Below are positions 44,863 through 56,235 of a DNA stretch of 64,000 nt, in pieces. The notes under the pieces are model-generated. The model made no database searches and was not told the origin of the DNA. It saw nothing but the letters and a program-made list of their open reading frames with translations. The stretch is from Cylindrodendrum hubeiense (lineage: Eukaryota; Ascomycota; Sordariomycetes; Hypocreales; Nectriaceae). Where the stretch lies: contig JAANBB010000223.1 of the NCBI GenBank assembly GCA_014621425.1, forward strand, positions 1 through 64,000, in the 5' to 3' direction. The translations under genes and the position numbers were made by a program. How positions within the stretch are numbered: the first letter of the stretch is position 1; every line of letters begins with the position of its first letter.

Positions 44863-46168
44863 TTACGCGCCAAAGTCGAGTTTGCGGGCAACCTTTGAGC
44901 CACGGTCGTCGTCCAGGACACCGGGGCGGCGCTTCAGATCAGCACCCATCTTGTCGTCGGCACTGGGGCCATCCTTCTTCGGCAGGTCTTGCTTGCGAGT
45001 AGGCTTGGGGTCAGAGTGCCACCAGCGGTGCTCGAGCATCTGATGGGCGGTGATGCGCTTCCGGGGGTCGAGGATGAGAGTCTTCATGAGGAGGTCGACG
45101 CCATCGGAGCCGACGGTGCCGAAGCGCATCTCGTACCAGTCCTTGCCGCGAACGGGGTGCTGCGCGGGGACGGCGTAGCCAGAGAGCTTGGTGACGCCGG
45201 GCCAGTTGTCCTCGGTGGGCGTGCCAATGGCCTCGCAGATGAGCTTGACTTGGTCGATATCGGTGTTTCCGGGGAGGTACGGGGCGCGCATTACCAGCTC
45301 GGCAAAGACAGTGCCGACGGACCAGACGTCAACGGCGCCGCTGTAGTGCTTGGCATCGAAAAGCAGCTCCAGAGGGCGGTACCAGCGGGTGATGACATGC
45401 GAGGTCATGTTGGTCATGGGATCGGCGAAGGTGCGAGCAAGACCGAAATCAGCAAGCTTGACCTCCCCGTCGGCGGCAATCAGCAAATTGTTGGGCTTGA
45501 TATCGCGGTGCAGAACAAAGTTCTCGTGGCAGAACCAGACGGCGCGGGTGAGCATGCCCATCCAGGTCTTGATGTCGGCGGCACCGTAGCGCACGTTGTC
45601 GGTGTCGCGGATGAGCATTTCGAGGTCGCCGAGGGGCAGGTACTCGAGGACAAGGTTGAGGTTTTGATCCTTAGAGGAGAAGACAGAGAGAAGCGAGATG
45701 ATGTTGGGGTGTTGAAGCTCTTGGAGGTGCTTGAGTTCGCGGACGGCGTCGGGGGCCATGCCCTGGTCGTTCTCCTTCTGGACCTTGATCTTCTTGATGG
45801 CGACGAGCGTCGAGGGCTTGGAGCGCAGGTGGCCGAGGAAGACGATGGCGTAGGTACCCTCACCGAGCTTCTTGCCTAGAAGAGCATTAGTGCGCTGGTC
45901 GGTGCGATATGTCCAGGCTCGCAGGAGCTTCCTCACCCTTGACGTATTTCCGCTTCTCCTCGTCGTTCATCTGCTCGGCGAGATCGAGCGTCACGGGGAT
46001 TGTGGTAGGCGCAGGAACAAGCGGCGCAGCGAGGAGTTTCGGGGTGCCATTGGAGGAGGACGTCTGGCCGGAGGTGAAGTTTTTGAGGGGCGACGAGATG
46101 GCGCGCGCGAGCTGCTGCGTCTGCTGGACGGACTCGGCCGTATGAGTGACGACGGGGGAGAGGGCCAT
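44863..46168 (-). CDS. KIN28: TFIIH-associated cyclin-dependent kinase (CDK7/Kin28)
   Basis: Exons 46168-45937 and 45875-44863 give 414 residues. An N-terminal extension of about 77 residues, Ser/Thr/Pro rich, precedes the kinase. The glycine loop is GEGTYA (residues 82-87), the ATP lysine is Lys105 in VAIKK, HRD is at 200-202 and DFG begins at Asp220. The activation segment reads MTSHVITRWY, with Thr235 matching the Thr170 site of CDK7. The order of motifs and the C-terminal HRWWHSDPKPT match CDK7/Kin28. The kinase phosphorylates the RNA polymerase II C-terminal domain (Ser5/7) with cyclin H/Ccl1 in TFIIH. The usual APE motif after the activation loop reads PLE here (WYRPLELLF), verified on the DNA. 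Confidence 0.93.
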
Positions 46169-46442
46169 GATGGATAGCGATGCGCGGGTTGTTGCTTCAA
46201 GGGGTGACGGGGGCCTTGAATAAGCCGGGCGGGTTGAGTGCGCCTTCTGAGCGATTGCGGTCCTGGGGGATTGGGCGTAGGAGCAAGAAGATGAGCGTCG
46301 CAGGTTGTAGATGTTGGAGTTGGAGTTGGTCTCGGTGGTAAGTGAAGCTGTCTACCTTGGCTTATCGTTATCGGTGGCGGGCGGAATTTCCCACTCGGAG
46401 CGTCGGCGCTCCAGATGCCGATCTCCAACCCACCGTTTCCAT

Positions 46443-46471
46443 CAACGCCAACGTCAACGTCAACGTCAACG
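46443..46471. repeat. CAACGT hexamer repeat
   Basis: About four and a half copies of caacgt/caacgc follow each other in the upstream region of KIN28. Confidence 0.85.
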
Positions 46472-47078
46472 CTGCATCTCCGTTGACCATTTCTCACCAT
46501 GAAGAGAACCAAAATTGTCACGGGAGGTACCGGCCACGTCAACGAAGCAAGCGCTTGGTTCTCGGCCATACTCTCTATGGACGCGTAAGACGAAGGCAAA
46601 CCCGCCTTGGACAAACCCTACAACCAGCCGTGCGTCTAAGTCACTCCCGCAGATACCTCAACGCTGCAGACATTCAGAAGCCTCGATTCCATGGCTCGGC
46701 CAAAGCAACGGTGATGGTTTTACGGCCTGTATTCTGGTTATGTGCATGGTGCGAGATATAATCCAACTTTCTCCGTTCCCGTGTGTCAACCGACGTTAGA
46801 TGACGCATCACCCACCGTCGATTAGAGCTCGCGTCTGCTTCCCCGCGACTAAAAGTTTCTGGACGCGGTAACGTGCTTGGGTCGCTGTGAGAATCATTCA
46901 GTCGCAGGCGTGTCGAAGTCGACATGTGCAGGTGATAGACAGAGTAGGGCCGATAATTCTTGGTCGCGTAAGCTCATGGTTTGACAGCTGCATTATGTTG
47001 TTGTGCATGATATCCGGTTCGCGAGCAGCTTGTGATGGCGTCGTCTTGATATCTCAAATCAACACGACGTGGAATGCG

Positions 47079-47086
47079 TATTTAAG
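47079..47086 (+). promoter_or_regulatory. TATA-like element of the histidine-rich gene
   Basis: The word TATTTAAG lies about 100 bases before the ATG at 47185. TATA-type promoters in fungi are common at inducible genes. Confidence 0.45.
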
Positions 47087-47184
47087 GGCGACCTTTGTCG
47101 GTCTAGGAGCCATCATCATTCAGGCCATCGCCATTCTCTCGTTTATTACCAGGCAGCCCATTCTTGGTCTTCTTCCCATTCACC

Positions 47185-48236
47185 ATGAGACTGTCCCTCG
47201 TCCTCGCCGCGCTCTGCGCCGTCCCTTGCCTGACTCTGTCAGTTGCTGAGACTAGCGGCAGCAATGAGGTGGCTCGAAAGGGGGTTCACTCTGAGACTCA
47301 TCACGTTGAGAGCCATCACTCCGATCCCCTTCACCACCACCATCACCACCCTCATTGGCCTCACCACAAACACCCCCATCCTTATCATCACCATAAGGAG
47401 CATCACTCGCACCCCAAGCGTCCCCACCCTCACCACCACCATCACCACAAGGGGCACGAGCACAAGGGGTACGAGCACAAGGAGCACGAGCATAAGAAGC
47501 ACAAGCACGTTGAGGACAGCGTCTTGACCGACCACGTCGTCTGCGAGAAGCTCAACCACTTCGCCGACAAGGCCGAGAACATCGCCCACTTTGTCAAGCG
47601 TCTCGAGTGTGGCTACGATGACCCCTGCTGGAAGGTAAGCAGTCTCGGAGGGAGGTGATGATGTAACAAGTGCTAACAATCGGGTACAGAAGGTCAAGGA
47701 CGCTTTGTACGAGCTCGAGTTCGAGCTGGACGTCTTTGACACCACCATTGACAAGTCGAACCTTGATAAGTCCTTCACCTTCACCCAGGAGTCCAAGATT
47801 GCCTGCTGCTACAGGACGGTAAGATGAACCCAACCGCGACGATGAGTGAAGGAAGTCGATTTGGCTGACATAGCTGGGTATTAGTACGCGGACTCTTTAA
47901 CCCGCCTGCTTCGTCTCATCAAGGCTAAGAGCGAGTATCTCGAGGGCGAGGATGACAAGTACGTCCTCACTGCCATCAACAGCCTGCGCGCCGCCGACAG
48001 CGTGAGTATTCACTTCCCTATCGAAAAGCAAATGAATGGCGCTGACAGCAAGACAGACGTTCATCTACGAGCTTGGCCGCCGCATGCATTGCGAGGAGGA
48101 GCTCAAGTCGGTGATGCATCGGCAGGGCGCCGTGGATGGAACCACCAAGGGTAGCATCCAGGAGGCGTTCAGCAAGTTCATCTTCACGCCTCACATTACC
48201 GGGGAGCACTTTAAGAACAAGGGCCACCACCACTGA
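47185..48236 (+). CDS. Secreted histidine-rich, six-cysteine protein of unknown function
   Basis: Four exons (47185-47634, 47690-47818, 47885-48001, 48057-48236) give 291 residues, all introns phase 0. Residues 1-20 form a signal peptide (MRLSLVLAALCAVPCLTLSV). Residues 34-108 are histidine rich, with 36 histidines in 75 residues, including HHHHHH runs and HEHK/YEHK repeats. A non-repetitive helical domain follows, with cysteines at 120, 142, 148, 189, 190 and 244, likely paired as disulfides, and the chain ends KGHHH. The histidine region would be expected to bind Zn, Cu or Ni ions. No known enzyme motif is visible. It could be a cell-wall or extracellular metal-binding protein or an effector-like secreted protein; the C-terminal domain family is not recognised. 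Confidence 0.85.
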
Positions 48237-49357
48237 GTGGGCGATGGTTATGGCATGGACGGTGGCCTGGGATAGATGATTAGACCAAGCAAGGTATCCC
48301 CGGCATTGACCTGGCCAGATCCACCGGCAGGGTTACTGTTGGAGAGAAAGAGAGAGGAAAGCTCTCTTCTTCTTAATAAGGAGTAATAAACACACGAGAA
48401 CTGTCGTCGTCAACCTGTCAGAACCGCCCAAGACCCAGCTCCAGGCCGCGTCTCAGGGTGAAATATCAAATGTGGCCCCACACATCCATCCCGACGTTCC
48501 GCTCAAGCCGAGCGGCGGCCTCTATCTAGACGACATGGATTGTGCTAATGAACGAGGCTTGCCGCTCCACCCGTTTTCTGGTTTATAATTGTGCTTGTCC
48601 GTCTTGGTCATTCGGGGGGATGATGTCATGGCGTTCCATTGCGCTTCCTTTTCCGCACCCATCTTGGCCGCTTGACTTCTAAATCTCTTCGCCAGGCACA
48701 CTTACGAAGCGTCCATTCAACGAGCCGTTTCCCCTGGTGCCCGTAGCCTGCGCCACGGCCTGTTCGCGTCAGCCTCCGTCCTCGGGAAGCCGGGAATTAG
48801 GGAATAGCGGGCACGCCACTGCACACGCCACAGAGCGCATCTACCTTATCCATCCCACCCTCGTCGTCTGTCGTATACCTGAGCTATTCACCAAGTCGCC
48901 CGCTCACTAAGCCATCGCCGCGCCTTAAAAAACGCATCCAGTGGCGCTGCGGGCTGGTCCCAGTAGCCCTTACTTGCAAATCCCGCTGTTGCAGCGTCTG
49001 CCACGCCCGGCGGTGACGTGCCCCGGAGGGTCCGGCCGGTGTCGCGTGTCCCGGACCCCGATATGTCCGAAAGTCTCCGCGACTGCATCTGGTGATATCG
49101 TCATCGACAACGACGACGGAGTCCATCCCCACTCCGCCCGGAGGACCCTACCCACTCTGACATATCACATAGTAAGGCTGGCTCCTTTCGGCGGGGATCG
49201 ATTGCCTGGCTTGTTTTTATATTGCTGTTAGCTGTCGCACTGTCGCAGCCTTTACGGTCATTTCCCTCCGACTCCTGCTCTCATCACCGGCTGCCTGATT
49301 GGGCATATCGAAAGCCTCACTCTCTATTCCATAAGCAACACAACACCCTCTTTCACA
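48237..49357. other. Intergenic region (1.1 kb)
   Basis: This holds the 3' flank of the histidine-rich gene and the promoter of the Frag1-family gene. Frames on both strands at 48880-49230 show no signature. No repeat stands out. Confidence 0.6.
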
Positions 49358-50280
49358 ATGGTCTCCCGCCCTGTAATATCGTACTGGGTAAGCTCCCTCA
49401 GCCTCACAGCATAACCCACCCCCTCGCCCACTAACAAGCCATCCCCTTCCAGATCCTCCCCATCATCTCCGGCCTCGTCTGGCTGGGAATGCTGCTCGGG
49501 ATGCTCCTCTCGTGGATCATCGACGACCACGGCCGCCACTACTCCACCATGGCCTCGACCGCCGATATCGCCTACATCAGCAACATCGGCGCCGACCGCC
49601 TGCGCCCGCTCTTCATCGCCGGCTGCGTCCTCACCTCCGTCTTCCTCGACCTGTCGTTTGTCGCCGAGCGCTGGCTGCGGCATCGCGGCCGCCTCATCCC
49701 CAACTCGTCCGTCGGCGAGAAGATCCTCGCCGGACTGACTATCGCCTTTGCCCTCGTTGGCACCATCGGCCTGATCTGTCTGTCCATCTTCCAGACGGGC
49801 AAGCACAAGCGCTTGCACTACACATTCCTGTTTCTGTTCATTGCAGGCTACATGATCTCTGCCATCTTCATCTGCTGGGAGTACCAGCGCCTCGGGATCA
49901 GTATGTTTTTTTCTTGTCCTTTTCCTCTTTCGAACTCGACAACTACTAACCTCCTTTCAGAACATCGCGAACACAAAATGCTGCGCATCTCCTACTGGGT
50001 CAAGCTCATATTTGTCATCGTCGAACTCGCCCTCTGCGTCGTCTTCGCCGTCTGTAGCAAGACGCGCAACCAGAACCCCGCCGCCGTCTTCGAGTGGATT
50101 ATATCCTTCATCTTTTCCTTTTACGTCTTCTCCTTCGTCATCGACCTGTACCCGGCCGTCCGCACCAAGAGTCCCGACGCCAGATATCCCAAGCCCAGTC
50201 CTAGGGAGACGGACCATGATGACAGCATCAGTAACGAGTCCCGCAGTAATTTTACTCGCCCCGACATGGAGATGGCTTGA
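49358..50280 (+). CDS. Frag1/DRAM/Sfk1-family six-span membrane protein
   Basis: Exons 49358-49387, 49453-49900 and 49961-50280 give 265 residues. Six hydrophobic spans are visible: IISGLVWLGMLLGMLLSWII, LFIAGCVLTSVFLDLSF, LAGLTIAFALVGTIGLICLS, FLFLFIAGYMISAIFICW, IFVIVELALCVVFAVC and WIISFIFSFYVFSFVI. The cytosolic tail is acidic and Ser rich. Motifs such as AYISNIGAD and the span order match the Frag1/DRAM/Sfk1 family. Yeast Sfk1 acts with the PI4-kinase Stt4 at the plasma membrane, animal DRAM is lysosomal, and PGAP2/Frag1 remodels GPI anchors. Which role applies cannot be decided from sequence. The second intron is 60 bases with no stop, so it can be read through in frame. Confidence 0.85.
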
Positions 50281-50839
50281 TGTTTTCTTTTGTGAATTAA
50301 TTAGCATATCTGCATTGATTGTGTATTTTTGGTTGGCATGGATATGGTTGAAATGATTCCCATGGTTTGCGTGGCGTTCAGGAACAAAAGCATGTTCAAT
50401 AGACATGTTTGTTATATTAGTGTGTTATACCGGCCATTTTATATATTACGGTACAAATGAGTACATACCTACACAAGTCATACATATTCATTTTCACTAT
50501 TCGCGTCGGGTATCACGTATCCAGAAAGATATTTTGTTACATGTCCATTGCAGGTCAAACCAAGATATTCAATACCCAACGCTACAATAAGCCAGACTCC
50601 TCTCACCAAAACCCAGTGCACCATAGCTTCGGTTCTCATGGACCTTGTCCACCATAATGGAAACGCCTGCCAGATTTTACCTGACCACCCACAGAGACCA
50701 AACTCCTGCTCAACTCCAACCTGAGTTTGCTCCCGGATAAGAAACACCAAATCTACCAGATTAACCCCATTCCACGTATTGCCACAGCCTGCACCAGTAT
50801 CAATCTTTCCCTGTGACTGTATAACAGTGGACGCCACAC
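50281..50839. other. Region between convergent genes
   Basis: The 3' flanks of the Frag1-family gene and EIS1 meet in this 560-base region. It is AT-rich from 50285 to 50480, as expected for 3' untranslated DNA. No gene is supported. Confidence 0.6.
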
Positions 50840-53144
50840 TCAGTGGTCCATCAACTCTCGAAATCGAGAGTCTCTGGAAGGACTATGGCTGTCACGCACA
50901 ATGTGGCCCCCAATCGGCCGAGGAGGAGTCATGACATCGTCTGGAATACTCTCCTTAGAGCTGATAGGGCTGACTCCCCGAGAGTCTCGCACCGAGTCCT
51001 TATCGTTCATGTCAGGACCATTAGTTCTACCCGCAAGGGCAACATCTCGCATGCTCGTCGACCGGTTGTCCAGACTAGTTGTGCTGGGATTTGGGTCTGA
51101 TTCCCGAAGGGCAGCGCCGCCAAGAAATCCCCGTTTCTTCTCACCCTCACTAAGCGACTTGCCCCGCGAAAAGCGTTGCTTGATCCATCCCTTGACCTTG
51201 GATGTTGGCGACATTGGAGATTCGTTAGATTTCCGTCTCTCGTTGTCCATGTTCGTCGTGTCTGTTTCAATAGTCGTCGGTCGGGGTCTTGTTGAAGGTA
51301 CATCTTGATGCTCATTGCTCGGAACACTCTCGTCGTCGTTTGTATCACCTTCGCCCAAGCCAGCAGAACCTGACTTTGACGATCGCTTCTCTTCATTGGC
51401 CTGGTGCTTCTCCTCTGCCCTTGAAGCCTTTGCTTCGGCCTTTTTGGCCCTCTCTTCTTGCCTGTCTTGTTCTGCGCGGACATGTTAGCTTGTGCACTCG
51501 GAGACTCGTAAGGTGCTCATTGCTTACCCCTAAGTTTCTTGTTGATTTCTTTAATCTCGCGATCCCGTATCTTTTGCTTCTCAATCTCTGCCTTTCTGGC
51601 TTCTTCGTCCATCTTCAGAGCAGCCAGTCGCTCATGCTCAGCTGCGGCCTTTTCGTTGATATCATCCAATACGGGCTGCACCCTCTTGGACGCGATCGCA
51701 TTTACCTCTGCCGGATCCATAAACTTGCCGCCGCCGATGTCAACTTTGCCCTTGTTCTCATTGCGTGACTCGTGGCTGGCGTGTGCGACCTGGTGGGCTT
51801 TGAGTTCCCACTCGGTCAACATGGTTGGGTTTATTTGGCCCGTTTCCTCATAGACCTTTTGGTCCATGCCTTGGAGCTGGGCCGTGACATTGCGTTGGGC
51901 CGTTGCCATCAGAGTTTCACGGTCCTTCTTGCGCTTCTGTTCGTCGACTTGTGATAGTTTATTAGAAAACAAGGACATCTGCTGTCGGATCTTCTCGGTT
52001 TGCTGGCGGTCGTCGAGATCTCCATCGCTAGAGGCCCTGCGTCGCAGTTTTGAGCTCAGCGAGAAACGGTGTCGAACAGTTGGTGTGCTGCCGTAATATT
52101 CATTGAATTCACGGCTTTTCTGGTGCTCGTCTTCAATTTTGGCCAACCGCTCCTGGGCTTGCTTGTAAGCGGCTTCTTGTAGGTTGATGTATGGCTTTGA
52201 CGATGCGTTGCCCGAGTCCTGGCCGTGGCTCTCCTTCGTCTGATCCGCAATCTTTTGCTGTTGGCTAAACATCTTGCGCGCCATGGCGACGGCGGTTGCA
52301 TGCAGCTTCTCGTTATTCTCACGTTCATCCACCTCTGGTTTGACCGGCGGCTGCGACGTAAACATGTTGCGTGTCATGGTAGTGACGGACACAGCACCAC
52401 CATTGTCAACCGACGGCTTTGACTTGAGGGATGCCTGGTGGGCTATGGTAGCACCACTCAGAGCGCTGGAGGCGGCCATCGACTCCAAGGAATAATAGGG
52501 ACGAGGGGCGGGCGAGGAGATGGCTCGAGGCCTTGTGCCGGACATGGCTTCTTTGGCAGCGGCAAGCGATCTCTGGCCTTGCAACGACTTGGTAGAGGCC
52601 GAGGGATGCACCTGTCGGGTTGAGTTGGAACGGTTCGTAATAAAGGCCTGGCTAGCTGCAGAGCTCCCCCAGCCGTCATGGGGGCTCCTTTGGGCAGGCG
52701 TCTTGTTTGTGGTGTTGGCTGAGCCGAGAGCCAGAAGAGCGGCCTTGGTACCAGCTGAGTTGGATGCCGGTTCCCAGGCGGGCGTCATCTTATAGTCCTT
52801 GGCTAAAACAGCGGCTGCAGACGCCGACGAGATCTTGTCGGGCTTCCAACACTCGATGGTTTTCTGGTTCGCCCATCCGAGAGAGGCAGCAGCACTTGCA
52901 GCGGCACCGTCGGGGCGGAGTCCTGTGGAAGGATAGCTGGGGAGGTCGCGGGGGTCTGCGTATTTGAGGCGGCCAGAACTGGGTCCTATTCGCATGTGAG
53001 CGGTTGCAGGGCATTATGGGCCTGGGCCAAGCGGCCGGGGTGTGGGTTGGGTTGGGTATTAGTGACTTGGTGCGAGCACACAAGCCCGAGTACACAAGCC
53101 CATGTACACATACCTGGGCCAGTTGCTGGCGTTGTTTGGATCAT
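50840..53144 (-). CDS. EIS1: Eisosome protein 1 family protein
   Basis: Exons 53144-53114, 52985-51528 and 51471-50840 give 706 residues. The Eis1 signature is clear: GRLKYADPRDLPSYPSTGL, GAAASAAASLGWANQKTIE and WKPDK near the N-terminus. A basic/acidic coiled-coil middle follows (YINLQEAAYKQAQERLAKI; QQTEKIRQQMSLFSNKLSQ). The C-terminal tail is long, lysine and serine rich and probably phosphorylated. Eis1 localises to eisosomes under the plasma membrane, with Pil1 and Lsp1, and is required for their normal assembly. The short first exon is supported by a phase-1 junction (GTATGT donor, AATAG acceptor), but the start codon at 53144 is less certain than the rest. Confidence 0.87.
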
Positions 53145-55012
53145 GGCTGGGTGTGGGGATGCGTGCGGGGGAGGTGAGACGTATCTGGCGCCTTGGTCTT
53201 CGTATACGAGCTGCAAGTCGGCGATCGGGGACAGTTATCAGAAGACTGTCGAGCAATGGCCAGGCCGGCCGCGATGCGGCGAGCGGTGGGCGGCAGGGAG
53301 TCTCGGGGTGACGGCGGCGGGGTCTCGGGGTGTGCTTCCTTTGTATAGGCTGATAGAGATGTACGAGGTAGTAGGCAGATTGTGGCGCGGCGTCTTATCA
53401 ATGGGGCGAATGCGTCGTGTCAATCGGATCTCTGGGCATTCGTGTTTGAGGCGGCTGCGAGGATGTTGCTGTAGGTGTTGTTACTGTTGCAGGGAGTGAC
53501 CAGGCCAGGGTGGCGGAGTGCAGGTGGGTTGATGTCGATGACGATATCCAGTAGGGCTGGCTGTTTATGTATAAGACGAGCTGAGTAGGGGCTTCGAGTC
53601 ATGGACTGATTGATTGGGAGCAGGATGGATAAGAGGGAGCGAGTGTGCGGCCCAGCAAGACGCGGACCAGGGACGGCCAGCTGAAGGAAGATAAGGGCGA
53701 GAGTAGGGGATTTATGGATGATGCTGTGAGACGGTGATGCGACGGCGACCATGAGACGACGACGACGACGACCATGAGCCACCTTAAAGAGCTAATGGCT
53801 GGTGAGGATAGAGGGCGCCTTCTTCCCCAAGACGGCGACGTCCTTCTCCTACGTCAGGGCCGTGCCGGCTCCTTCCCTTGCACCAGCTCCTTCCTTGCAC
53901 CAGCTCCCAGCCAGGCGCAGCTCTGCAGAAGCTACTCCGTGCCTACCCCAGAATGGTGCTCGGTCCTGACGTCATGAGACCCTCGATGATGATCCCAGGC
54001 CGCAGCCGCTAGCAACCAAGGGCGAATCCCGGACACTGTGTGAACGCCCAGTGCGCGACCCCTCCGCTCGTGCCAACTCTGCTCCCAGAGCAGCTGAGTT
54101 GACATCCGTGGCGCGACGGCCATGGCGCTGCGGCGGTGGCTAACTAGTGCACGCAGCTACAGCAACAGTGTCATTGAACAGCCTTCGAGGCTCTTCTAAC
54201 TCTGGCCTTGCGTGCGCCGCAAACAGAGTGTGCTCCCTATATGCATTCTAAATATAGTGCCCCTCAGCTGGTTTTGTTTGATACAAGCCCAGCTGCGCAA
54301 GCTCTCTTTTCTGCGCTCCAGTGTCTCATACAATGAGACTAGCAGTGAGACTAACACGCCATCAACGCTCCCCCACCGCTCTCGTCAATCCGCACTGTAC
54401 CCTCGCCAGCACAGCGCCAGCACAGCACCGGCCGCGAACGTCGTCGTCATTGTGAACGGGAAATCCACTGATCTTGGCTCCATGAATGTTAGTCGGCGCC
54501 GGACGGAGGATCCCCAAGCCACCAAGCAGCTCCGAAGTCTGTTGGCGCCTCGACCGGCTCGATCCGGCCTGTCTTGGAATGTGCACTTGGCGCATATCCT
54601 GGCATTTGATCGTCGTCGATTTGTTTTCCTTGCTCGTTGCAAGGGGGCGACCCTCTGGTGGGGGGGCGACTCTGGTGGGCCCGGTGACGGTGCTGAAACC
54701 TCCGATTGTACACAATTTCCATCGGCGCTCCGTTTAATCTACCCTCCGTGCTCTGCTCCCGTGATCCCGGGTTCTAGTTACAGCGGACTCGGACTCTACG
54801 GCCTCCACTCTGTATATCCGGGTAATTGCTCAAAGGCACCGCTTTGGATGACCCGCACTTACTATAGGGTAATTAAACCCCATGACAGGGATGCCAAACC
54901 CCCGAAACTCCGGATATCTGATCGGTTCTTTCGATCTTGTAGATAATCTTAACATCAGCATCATTCCTGTATTTCCGAACTCCCCATCCCACGAAGGCGC
55001 TTGTCTAACACC
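53145..55012. other. Intergenic region (1.9 kb)
   Basis: This divergent region lies between EIS1 and the phosphatase-like gene. It contains an ACGACG run near 53757-53773 and duplicated CTTGCACCAGCTCC words at 53877-53910. A 244-codon frame at 54212-54946 has no family signature and no coding-like composition. Confidence 0.6.
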
Positions 55013-56180
55013 ATGGGTTCTGCAATCGATCTTGAGAACGTGCCCAACTTCCGAGATGTCGGCAAGACTGTAAATGACTTTCTGGGCGTGAGGTGAATAC
55101 AACCCCGCTTCGTAAAGCTCTTTCAAGCGGTCTGATGACAACTGACACTTGGTAGGCGAGTTCGAGAGGGCGTCTTCTATCGCGCTGCGAGACCAGGTAT
55201 GAAATGACACAAACCTCCGGCAACTACTTAAATAGAGAACTCATAACACATCGCTCAGACGATGCTACTCTTGCCGACAGGGACCAGATCAAGGACGAGC
55301 TTCGCATCAAGACAGTCATTGATTTGCGAACAAAGTAAGCAATGCCATGTTGTTCACTCACGATAAAATTATTTCTCTATGCTAATGCGCAGACAGGACT
55401 GAGCATATCAACAAGGCCAAGAAGCGTGAGGAACAGGCCAATACCCCATCACTCGTCAAGTTAAATGCCGCCCTGGCCGAGCCCGTATATATTCCGGGGA
55501 TAGACTACCAAGAGATCAAGATCACCGGTCGTCCGCTTGAGCTATTCTGGCTGGGCCAGCTCGGGTGGTGGGATTTTCTGTGAGCCCAAGCTACCCTAGA
55601 GACGAGACCAACCATTTAACCCTCCACTAGACGGTTCTTTTGCCTATTTCTCTGCGGTTACCGCATGGAGGCCATACGAATTATCGGGACAAAGGTCATG
55701 TTGCCACGAGGTCTTGTCGGTCTGGGTCTTGACACAATCGACAACTCACCTCTTGAGATTCGGGAAACCCTTGCACTTTACACCAACATGGCTGCACTAC
55801 CTTCGGTCGTTCACTGCACCCAGGGAAAGGACCGAACAGGTAAAACACCACGCCCCAAAGTTCTATGTGTGTCTCAATTTGACAGATTACCATTAGGTCT
55901 CGTGTGCGCATTGGTACTGATGATACTGGATGTTCCTGTCCCGGCTATCGAGTACGACTATGGCCTCACTGATGAGGCGCTCCTCGAAGGGCGAGAGGAG
56001 AGGATCGCCGAGACTCGCCAGATTGGTCTCACAGAGGAATGGGTAAGCACCGCCAAGGACATGATTGTGAGAATCGAGCAGCACCTCAACGACAAGTATG
56101 GGGGTTTGGACAGCTACCTGGACGGCATCGGTTTCGGGGCCGGGGACAGGGCCATGGTTCGCGAGACCCTCTTATACTGA
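55013..56180 (+). CDS. Tyrosine-phosphatase-like protein (HCx2GKDRTG type)
   Basis: Six exons (55013-55092, 55156-55196, 55259-55334, 55397-55579, 55631-55839, 55897-56180) give 290 residues. The start NVPNFRDVG and GVFYRAARPD mark the bacterial/fungal Y_phosphatase3-like family. The P-loop is HCTQGKDRTG, with the catalytic Cys189 and Arg195. The lysine inside the loop (GKDRTG) is characteristic of family members acting on phosphotyrosine, phosphoinositides or small phosphorylated molecules. An aspartate in the loop (D194) fits the family. The last intron splits the P-loop glycine codon. No signal or membrane segment is seen, so it is probably cytosolic. The physiological substrate is unknown. 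Confidence 0.88.
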
Positions 56181-56235
56181 GCAGAGTACATAAGCACGGG
56201 CATTGGGAACATTGTTTACTTTGAGAAGCTTTTGT

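Larger units (their letters stand above)
46169..47184. other. Divergent intergenic region
   Basis: About 1 kb separates KIN28 from the histidine-rich gene. It contains a short hexamer repeat (46443-46471). A 139-codon frame on the plus strand (46342-46761) has no recognisable character. The TATA-like element and leader of the next gene occupy the last 110 bases. Confidence 0.6.

Noticed and set aside
54212..54946. 244-codon plus-strand frame upstream of the phosphatase-like gene
   Set aside because: No recognisable motif and no splice-consistent neighbours; likely chance in GC-rich DNA.
56042..56047. GTAAGC donor-like word inside the last exon of the phosphatase-like gene
   Set aside because: The sequence reads on in frame as a normal helix (TEEWVSTAKDMIVRIEQHL), so no intron is needed.
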